Assembly: GCA_964532485.1 (NCBI GenBank)
Contig: CAZHKE010000003.1
Location: 51,292 to 115,291 of the forward strand
DNA from: DATBSK01 sp964532485
GTDB lineage: Bacteria; Actinomycetota; Acidimicrobiia; IMCC26256; PALSA-555
Direction: 5' to 3'
DNA length: 64,000 nt
Every line of letters begins with the position of its first letter. The first letter of the stretch is position 1. The translations under genes were made by a program, and so were the position numbers. A model generated the notes under the pieces. The model did not search any database. It saw nothing but the letters and a program-made list of their open reading frames with translations, and was not told where the DNA came from. Of this stretch, positions 58,320-64,000 are shown piece after piece.

Positions 58320-59008
58320 CGCTCGACGACGGAGATGCTGCCGCTCCGGGTCGCGACGCGAAGCGCACCGTCGGTTCCCGGGATGCAATCACAGCGCACC
58401 GAGCCGCTCCCCGCGTGCAGCTCGGTGGCGGGGTGCGACCCGTCGGGGACCGCGATCGCGACCGAACCGGAGTGGGCTTCGACGTCGACCGTGTCGACGT
58501 CGGTAACACCCAGCGTGACGCTCCCGCTGCCCGCGCGCACGGTCGCCGCGTGGACCTCGTCCGCCTCGACCTTGCCGGACGCGGTCATCAGGTCGACCTC
58601 CCGGGCACGTCCGACACGGAGGTGGCCGCTCTTGGAGGAGCACCGGCACGCGCCCTTGGAATCGTCCACCGAGATGTTGCCCGACTTCGTCCGGGCATCT
58701 GCGTCGTCGACGCGCTCGATCTGGATCGTGCCGCTGTGCGACGTCACGTGCACGCTGCCGAGCACCCCCCGAAGCGTGACGGAGCCGGATGCCGTGCCCG
58801 CGAACACGTCCGTGCCCGACGGGCAGCGCACCACGACCGCGCCGGACCTGCCGGTGACCTCGACTCCGCGGGAACCGGACGTCACGGAGTCGGCGCCCTG
58901 CTCGACCAGGACGTCGGACCGGTCCTCACCGATGATCGTGACCGGCCCCGAGCGGGTCGTGACGCGCACCGTGCGCTCGGCCGGGACGACGCGCGCGGAC
59001 GGATCCAT
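58316..59008 (-). CDS. DUF4097-like beta-helix protein
   Basis: A 230-residue protein with about ten tandem short beta repeats ending in SG/SGS turns (SGPVTIIG, SGAVVV, SGSVTLRG, SHSGTIQIE, KSGNISVDD, ASGKVEADE, GSGSVTLG, HSGSVAIAV, RSGSISVVE). This is the right-handed beta-helix/adhesin pattern of DUF4097. There is no signal peptide from ATG 59008. It has Cys residues in CRCSSKSG. A partner to the coupled cyclase, possibly as a scaffold or sensor, is an inference. Confidence 0.78.
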   Translation of the reverse strand: MDPSARVVPAERTVRVTTRSGPVTIIGEDRSDVLVEQGADSVTSGSRGVEVTGRSGAVVVRCPSGTDVFAGTASGSVTLRGVLGSVHVTSHSGTIQIERVDDADARTKSGNISVDDSKGACRCSSKSGHLRVGRAREVDLMTASGKVEADEVHAATVRAGSGSVTLGVTDVDTVDVEAHSGSVAIAVPDGSHPATELHAGSGSVRCDCIPGTDGALRVATRSGSISVVER

Positions 59009-59148
59009 GCCCACCATCATGCGTCGTGCGTGGCGGTCGTCGCAGCGTGTCACCGGTCACACGTCGCCGCGTTGAGCCCCTCGCGGCGGTCGGGAGCCGG
59101 CGCAGGAGGAGCGTGTCCCGAGGGGCGACTCCGCCGCCCTACGGCGCC

Positions 59149-59949
59149 CTACGGATACCGCTTGCCCAGGGGCACGGTGCCAGCTGCCCGCGCTGCTCGC
59201 CGCCCGACCTTGGTCACCTTCAGGAGCTCTTCGCGGTCTCCGCCGCCCGAGACGCCGATGGCCAGGACAGGCCCGACCTCGGGGGCATAGAACTTGAGCT
59301 CCAGCACCTTCGGCTCGATCGGGATCGTGTCCTTGGTCATCAGGACGTGCTCGTAGTGGCCCGCGGGAACCTCGGCTTGCTCGTCGACGCCGATCACCTC
59401 GCCGTGGTCTTCGGCTTCACCGGCGTAGTACTCCTGGCGGTAACGCAGATCGTCGACCGGGTTCGCCGGCACCGCGACCCCAGCGAGCGCGCCGTCGACC
59501 CCGGCCTCGAAGGAACCGCCCCGCGACGTCACCTCGCCCTTCTCGAACTCCGCGGTGTCTTCACCCAGGTACCAGATGTTGCCGTCAGCGTCCTGCGCGT
59601 ACCAGTCGAAGGTGTCCTCGACCACCGCCCCGTCCTCGGAGACGGTGTCGCGCACCACGCGCGCCGTGACGCCGTTCGCGATCTCCTTGGTCTCGCTGGT
59701 GGCGGTCACCACCACCTCGAGCTCGGTTCCCTCGGCGTCGATCTCCCGGTAGGTCCAGCGGGTTCCCGGCTCCATCGGCCAGTAGGGGTTGTCGATCTCG
59801 ACGGTGAAGCTCGCGGGGTCGAGATCGAACGGCTCGCCCCCCTCGGGCAAGCCTTCGTTGCGCGGGGTGGCACCCCACGCGCTTGCGCTCCAGAGCGGGA
59901 CAAGAAGCAGCGCCGCCGCGATCGACGCGAGGCATGTTCGCCTGGACAT
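59149..59949 (-). CDS. Secreted protein of unknown function
   Basis: A 266-residue protein with a clear Sec signal (MSRRTCLASIAAALLLVP, ending ASAWGA), then a soluble beta-rich domain (DNPYWPMEPGTRWTYREID, DWYAQDADGNIWYLGED). The DNPYWPM-GTRW opening is seen in other secreted actinobacterial proteins of unknown role (recollection, not tested). Start ATG 59949 has ggagg 7 nt upstream, a strong ribosome site. It was probably expressed on its own; the 227-nt stretch 59950-60176 to its right holds no gene. Confidence 0.8.
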   Translation of the reverse strand: MSRRTCLASIAAALLLVPLWSASAWGATPRNEGLPEGGEPFDLDPASFTVEIDNPYWPMEPGTRWTYREIDAEGTELEVVVTATSETKEIANGVTARVVRDTVSEDGAVVEDTFDWYAQDADGNIWYLGEDTAEFEKGEVTSRGGSFEAGVDGALAGVAVPANPVDDLRYRQEYYAGEAEDHGEVIGVDEQAEVPAGHYEHVLMTKDTIPIEPKVLELKFYAPEVGPVLAIGVSGGGDREELLKVTKVGRRAARAAGTVPLGKRYP

Positions 59950-60176
59950 CCGATGACCTCCACGTTCCCTTTGCCGGCGAACATATGCCGCGCCGCGTGT
60001 GAAGCCCGTGTGAGAGTCCCCATGGCGCCCGCGGCGAGCGGGCCGCAGCGGGTTCGTCGACACCAAAGGCCCACCCGAAGGCCGTCCAGGAGATGCTCAG
60101 GCACCTCGATCGCCACCGTGTCGTTGTGTTTGGACAGCACCCGGCATCAAAGCCGGGCCGTCACAACGACCGGTGG

Positions 60177-61178
60177 ATGTCTAAGTGTGGACCCCTCTCC
60201 GCGCGGCCTCTAAGCCAGACCGAGGAGCGGCTCGCGCTCGCGACGCAATCTGCGGGCATCGGGATCTGGGATTGGGACGTGGTGAGGGACGTCATGCTCT
60301 GGGACGATCGGACGTGCGAGCTGTACGGCGTAGCAAGCGGCTTCCCCGCCTCCTACAGCGCATGGCAGGCATGTCCCCATCCGGACGACCGGGCTCGGGT
60401 CGTTCTCGCAGCCACGGCAGCGTTGAAGGGTGCCGCGCCGTTCAACGTCGAGTATCGCGTCGTGTAGCCCAATGGCGAAGAGCACTCGATCGAGGCCCAT
60501 GCGCTGGTGCGATGCGCGCCTGATGGATCCGCTACGAGGGCGACCGGCGTCAATTGGGATGTCACCGCACGAGTGGAGGCTGAACGCACTCGACATGCGT
60601 TCTCGCGCTCGGTGATCACAGCTCTCTCCGCGGCAATCGAAAGTCGCGACCCGTACACGGCGGGACATCAAGGACGTGTCGCAGCCATCTCACTTGCCGT
60701 GGCCATCGAGATAGGCCTCGACGCCGACACTGCTGAAAGGCATCGAGCTCGGTGCTCATATCCACGACGTCGGAAAGATCGCAGTCTTCTCCGAGATCCT
60801 TACGAAGCCGACCCCCTTGGACGCGCTGGAGTGGCAAATGTTCCACTCCCATAGCCACGTTGGTCTGACATCGCCGCCGAGATCACCTTCCTACGGCCCA
60901 TCGCCGAGATGATCCTCCAGCACCACGAGCGCCTCGACGGATCGGGATACCCCGTCGGACTCCAAGGTGACGCGATCGCGATTGGCGCGCGCGTCATCGC
61001 GTTTGCCGACACGATCGATGCAATGACGACCAGACGTCCCTACGGGGAGAAGGCGAGCCTTGACGACGCTCTCCACGAACTCCAACGAGGTCGCGATGTC
61101 ACCATCGACCCCATTGTCGTCGACGCCTGCATCCGTCTCTTTCATGACGGGCGACTCCAGCTCGACACGCAGGCCTGA
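60177..61178 (+). pseudogene. PAS plus HD-GYP signalling protein, decayed
   Basis: A PAS domain (LALATQSAGIGIWDWDVVRDVMLWD to FNVEYRVV) is interrupted by TAG at 60465-60467 where a Trp codon is expected (EYRVVW-PNG). The frame then continues into the linker and the HD-GYP start (SRSVITALSAAIESRDPYTAGHQGRVA). An extra base near 60736-60740 shifts the frame into HIHDVGKIAVFSEILTKPTPLDALEWQ (60757 on). A second indel near 60865 restores the first frame, which carries HHERLDGSGYP (60921-60953) to the stop. The intact ancestor would be about 333 residues: a c-di-GMP phosphodiesterase-type output domain. Start ATG 60177 is a guess. Confidence 0.85.
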
Positions 61179-61766
61179 CTTCGTCCCGACCACCGATACC
61201 TGATGCCGCGCCCGGTCTTGAACTCCAAGTGCCGAAGGGAACGGTCGATGCAAGCAGACGCCACGACGCGCGTCGCTGGGCTGCTGCGCGAGGCGCGTTA
61301 GGCGTTAAAAGGTTCGCGCGCCGGTCGTCGTCGAGCACAGCATCTTCGTGGGTATCGCAACAGTGTCGGAGGGGGGACTGGGCGCGCAGCGCCACACGGT
61401 TGAGTTGATGCGGGTGCTCATTCTCGCAGGATGACTTGTCCTCGAAGGTCCCCTTGCAGAAGGCGACGATCGCAACGTGGAGCCCGGGCTGCGCAGGTCA
61501 GACTCGTGGCAGCTTGGCCAGCGCGACCTCGGCGAGAGCGGTGGACCGAGAAGATCGACGTCATGCTCTGAAGCGCGACCGGTCACCGCCTCCGTGTCGG
61601 GTGCATCATTCACGTTGAAGAGCGGCGCGGCCTTCCGTTGCACGCTCTCGAACCGGCCATTCGACATGTTCATGCCGACGCTGTGGTCGCGATGCTCCTC
61701 GATCGCGACGCCGACCGCACCGACATCGAGGCTCCAGTCCCGGGCGAACCCTGTCGATACGTGGAC
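61179..61766. other. Gene-free stretch with the left repeat copy
   Basis: 588 bases with no convincing gene; open frames here have poor composition. It contains the 17-base repeat at 61363-61379 and a weak ggcgcg/cgcgcc inverted repeat around 61292-61322. Confidence 0.6.
61363..61379 (-). repeat. 17-base direct repeat, distal copy of the tRNA-Leu 3' end
   Basis: gtgtcggaggggggact matches 63703-63719 exactly and in the same orientation. Read on the minus strand it is the last 16 nt of the tRNA-Leu gene plus one base. This fits a distal attachment site. Confidence 0.7.
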
Positions 61767-63284
61767 ATGAAGGTGCGTTCCACGGACGATCGTCCATCAG
61801 AGTCGCCGCCAGGCCCCGAGGTCTCCAGTGGAGGCGCCGCCTTGGGTCGCGCCGTCGGCATCTTCGTCTCGGTGGTCGTCGTGTCTGCCGCCGGACTGCT
61901 CGGGCTGGCGGTGTGGGCCGGAGATCCGCAGCCTGTCGGCACGCCGCGGGATGGTGTCGTGCTCGACGCCTGGAACGTGCTGTACGACACCGCCGCCCCG
62001 GCGTTCTCGCTCATGGTCATGGCGTTCGGTCTGGCGGTGCTCGCGGCGATCGGCATCGCCGTGGCCGAGCGCGTCGTCACCGACCGGGCCCGGCGTTCGA
62101 CCGACGGCGCTCGTCGTCCCCTCGCTCCCCGGATGATCATGGCCGGCAATCGAGGCGAGTACGCCGGACCGGTCACCATCACGGTGCTCGTGCCCGCCCA
62201 CAACGAGCAAGCCTCGGTCGGCGCGACCCTCGTGTCGTTGTTCGAACAGAGCCGGCCACCCGAGCGGGTCATCGTGGTCGCCGACAACTGCAGTGATGAC
62301 ACGGCCCAGATCGCCCGGCGACATGGCGCCGAGGTCGTCGAGACGATCGACAACACCGAGAAGAAGGCCGGCGCGCTCAACCAGGTACTACCCGAGGTGC
62401 TCGACGATCTCGGCGACAACGACTGCGTCATGGTCGTGGACGCCGACACGGTGCTCGACCCAGAGTTCCTCGCCGCCGCGGTGCAGCGCCTCACTGATGA
62501 CCGGGCCATCATGAGCATCGGTGGCCTCTTCTACGGCGACGACACCGGCGGGCTCCTCGCCCAGTTCCAGCGAAACGAGTACGTGCGCTACAGCCGCGAG
62601 CTCGAGCGGCGCCGCGGTCGGGTGTATGTGCTCACCGGTACCGCCTCGATCTTCCGCTCCGCAGCCCTGCGTCGGGTCGCCAACTCTCGTGGCTCACTTC
62701 TGCCCGGCGTGCGCGGTGACATCTACGACACCGCAGCGCTCACCGAGGACAACGAGCTGACCCTCGCCCTCAAGACCCTCGGGGCGCTCATGTGCAGCCC
62801 TCACGAGTGCCGAGTCGTCACGGACCTGATGCCGAAGTGGAGCCACTTGTGGAACCAGCGGCTGCGATGGCAGCGCGGTGCGCTGGAGAACCTGGGGGCC
62901 TACGGGTTCAAGCCCGCCCTGGTGCGCTACTGGGCACAGCAGCTCGGCATCGGCTACAGCGTCATCGCACTCAGCTCCTTCTGGCTGCTCCTTGGCGTCA
63001 CGGTGCTGGCGACCCCCGAATGGGTCTGGTACCCGTTCTGGCTCGGTATCGGTGGGATCTTCGTGGCCGACCGGGTCGTCAGCGTGTGGCAAGGGGGTTG
63101 GCGGGCACGCGTCCTCGCCGTGCTGCTGTTCCCTGAGCTGGTGTACGACCTCTTCCTCGACGTCGTCTACGTCAAGGGCGTGCTCGACATCACCTTTGCC
63201 CACCCGGCGAGGTGGGGACACGTCTCCCTCGAAGCCGACGCCCCCTCCCAGGCAGCCGACGCAGCACCGGGGCTGGCAGCGTGA
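61767..63284 (+). CDS. Processive GT2 glycosyltransferase, membrane-embedded
   Basis: A 505-residue cellulose/hyaluronan-synthase-like enzyme. Two N-terminal TM helices (VGIFVSVVVVSAAGLLGLAVW and SLMVMAFGLAVLAAIGI), a GT-A domain with VLVPAHNEQASVG, DxD at D225-D227 (VVDADTVLD), TED at 326-328 and Q364-x-x-RW (QRLRWQRG), then at least three C-terminal TM helices. QxxRW marks processive synthases and related chain-forming GT2 enzymes. ATG 61767 is used; GTG 61761 is possible. Its stop overlaps the next gene. It is the main cargo of the tRNA-bounded segment. Confidence 0.9.
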   Translation: MKVRSTDDRPSESPPGPEVSSGGAALGRAVGIFVSVVVVSAAGLLGLAVWAGDPQPVGTPRDGVVLDAWNVLYDTAAPAFSLMVMAFGLAVLAAIGIAVAERVVTDRARRSTDGARRPLAPRMIMAGNRGEYAGPVTITVLVPAHNEQASVGATLVSLFEQSRPPERVIVVADNCSDDTAQIARRHGAEVVETIDNTEKKAGALNQVLPEVLDDLGDNDCVMVVDADTVLDPEFLAAAVQRLTDDRAIMSIGGLFYGDDTGGLLAQFQRNEYVRYSRELERRRGRVYVLTGTASIFRSAALRRVANSRGSLLPGVRGDIYDTAALTEDNELTLALKTLGALMCSPHECRVVTDLMPKWSHLWNQRLRWQRGALENLGAYGFKPALVRYWAQQLGIGYSVIALSSFWLLLGVTVLATPEWVWYPFWLGIGGIFVADRVVSVWQGGWRARVLAVLLFPELVYDLFLDVVYVKGVLDITFAHPARWGHVSLEADAPSQAADAAPGLAA

Positions 63285-63610
63285 ACGTCGTCTCGGCGCT
63301 CGGCCTCGCCACGGTGCTGCCCGAGTCGATCCTCGGAGACAGCTGGTTCGCGGTGCTGTCCACCTTCGTGGCGATCAACACGATCCTCTACGTGTCGCTG
63401 TCCATCTTCAAGATCCTGCCGAAGCCGTACCTCAGCGATGTCGTGCGGCGCCACGGTCGGCGCACCGAGACCAGGTCGACCTTCCCGAACGGCCACAGCG
63501 CCCCCGACGAGGGTCAGCAGCGAGGGGCTCCGGCGATCTCCTGGAGAGCGGCTGAAGACCCCGATCGACCGGGAGAGCCGATCGGTTCGCCCGCCAGCGG
63601 GCCTGTGTGA
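63281..63610 (+). CDS. Small membrane protein coupled to the GT2 gene
   Basis: A 109-residue protein with one or two hydrophobic segments (ALGLATVLPESIL, FAVLSTFVAINTILYVSLSIFKILP) and a long charged C-terminal tail (RHGRRTETRS and beyond). GTG 63281 overlaps the GT2 stop (GTGA). No family is recognised. It could be an accessory subunit for polymer export or synthesis. Confidence 0.7.
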   Translation: MNVVSALGLATVLPESILGDSWFAVLSTFVAINTILYVSLSIFKILPKPYLSDVVRRHGRRTETRSTFPNGHSAPDEGQQRGAPAISWRAAEDPDRPGEPIGSPASGPV

Positions 63611-63702
63611 CGGTGCGAGGGGTGGCCGGAACCGCCGGGAAATCCCGACCTACGAACGGTACGCGTCAGCGTCGAGGCCGCACCGCGGGTGTGTCACAGC
63701 GC

Positions 63703-63719
63703 GTGTCGGAGGGGGGACT
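63703..63719 (-). repeat. 17-base direct repeat, copy within the tRNA-Leu 3' end
   Basis: Exact match to 61363-61379. Bases 63704-63719 are the 3'-most part of tRNA-Leu(GAG). Confidence 0.75.
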
Positions 63720-63787
63720 TGAACCCCCACGCCCTTGCGGGCACTAGCCCCTCAAGCTAGCGCGTCTGCCGATTCCGCCACTCCGAC
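63704..63787 (-). tRNA. tRNA-Leu(GAG)
   Basis: An 84-nt class II tRNA on the minus strand. The acceptor stem GTCGGAG pairs with CTCCGAC and the discriminator base is A; no CCA is encoded. The D-arm region TGGCGGAATCGGCAGACGCG is typical of Leu tRNAs. The anticodon stem is CTAGC/GCTAG with loop TTGAGGG, giving anticodon GAG (plus strand 63751-63753). The long variable arm GCCC-GCAA-GGGC and the T-arm GGGGG-TTCAAGT-CCCCC complete it. It reads CUC and CUU codons. Confidence 0.95.
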
Positions 63788-63797
63788 GCGGAGCGCG

Positions 63798-63803
63798 AGT
63801 GTA
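63798..63803 (-). promoter_or_regulatory. -10-like TACACT before tRNA-Leu
   Basis: Minus-strand TACACT, 10 nt upstream of the tRNA 5' end. No clear -35 was found. Confidence 0.4.
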
Positions 63804-63949
63804 GCGAAGGGCCAACCGTTCACCGTCGCCAGCGCGACACCCAGACCGCTCGCGTGTGACGCTCGATCGCGCGACGCGGTCCGACCGATTCGCGCGCGAT
63901 TCCCGACGAACGCGGGGTGGCTGTCATACCCCCTTGCCATGCTGAGGTC

Positions 63950-64000
63950 ATGTTCAGGATCGAGGTGATCGCCGAGGAGCTGCGCGAGGTCGTGGCCGGG
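63950..64000 (+). CDS. Start of a gene cut off by the window edge
   Basis: ATG 63950 opens a frame that runs to the end of the window (17 codons, beginning MFRIEVIAEELREVVAG). A gagg element lies 4 nt upstream, and catgct sits 6 nt before the start, as at 51345. Too little is visible to name it. Confidence 0.45.
   Translation, partial: MFRIEVIAEELREVVAG

Noticed and set aside
58415..59290. A 291-residue plus-strand open frame opposite the DUF4097 gene
   Set aside because: It is antisense to a repetitive coding region, with no domain and His/Arg-rich shadow composition.
61305..61673. A 122-residue minus-strand open frame in the gene-free stretch
   Set aside because: It has random-looking composition, no ribosome or -10 site, and crosses the 17-base repeat.
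1..64000. CRISPR array, rRNA operon, phage or transposase genes
   Set aside because: I looked for regularly spaced repeats, rRNA-like blocks and integrase or transposase motifs on both strands and saw none.

Overview
The window is a GC-rich scaffold, very probably from an uncultured actinobacterium of the Acidimicrobiia type. The evidence is a fused two-domain FO synthase (FbiC) for coenzyme F420, an F420-type flavin/deazaflavin oxidoreductase, a heterodimeric CrtYc/CrtYd lycopene cyclase, an AftD-like arabinofuranosyltransferase, abundant GTG starts, dense 4-nt stop/start overlaps and leaderless-looking promoters (TAnnnT 5-11 nt before the start codon). The taxon is inferred from gene content only. 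There are four runs of exactly 100 N. Three of them (7383, 20612, 33622) are flanked by the same 55 bases on both sides, so they are unmerged assembly overlaps and the genes crossing them are intact. Only the gap at 42899 looks real.

Layout. 1-5048: end of 6-phosphogluconolactonase, then a translationally coupled set fbiC / PfkB kinase / LOG-family protein. 4851-8840 (minus): glycolate oxidase glcD-glcE-glcF and a small coiled-coil gene. 8991-12547: Cys-rich unknown, SDR plus GroES-like protein, then heme O synthase and a TlpA-like thioredoxin. 12622-14279: ABC-2 exporter. 14351-18916: carotenoid locus as two converging arms, crtYc-crtYd-crtZ (plus) and crtE-crtI-crtB (minus), predicted to make beta-carotene and zeaxanthin-type xanthophylls. 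18976-26995: SCP2-like protein, acyl-CoA dehydrogenase, unknowns, RmuC with a 48-residue zinc ribbon, beta-propeller protein, Tat amidohydrolase, SDR. 27026-30031 (minus): heme A synthase coupled to an SRPBCC protein and two nucleases. 30119-41564: CapA-like protein, alpha/beta hydrolase, penicillin acylase, a Zn-ligand-less M48-like protein, a PhnZ-like HD protein, a PIG-L deacetylase, methylthioadenosine salvage (mtaD-mtnP) and a lytic transglycosylase. 40665-43744: E2-like acyltransferase, alpha-oxoamine synthase (serine palmitoyltransferase-like) and Asp/Asn beta-hydroxylase-like dioxygenase, a possible lipid-modification neighbourhood. 43770-51318: DinG-type helicase, two glycosyltransferases and the AftD-like polytopic transferase. 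51357-59949: small metal-binding proteins, a second ABC-2 exporter, FDOR protein, VanY, YjbQ, quinone oxidoreductase, an orphan solute-binding-like protein, a class III cyclase coupled to a DUF4097 protein, and a secreted unknown.

The right end (60177-63787) looks different. It has a decayed PAS/HD-GYP gene (one nonsense codon, two compensating frameshifts). It is followed by a 2.3-kb segment bounded by a 17-base direct repeat, one copy of which is the 3' end of a tRNA-Leu(GAG) gene. This is the geometry of a tRNA-integrated element. No integrase remains; the cargo is a processive GT2 glycosyltransferase coupled to a small membrane protein. I regard this as the most unusual structure in the window. 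No CRISPR array, rRNA, transposase or phage structural gene was seen.
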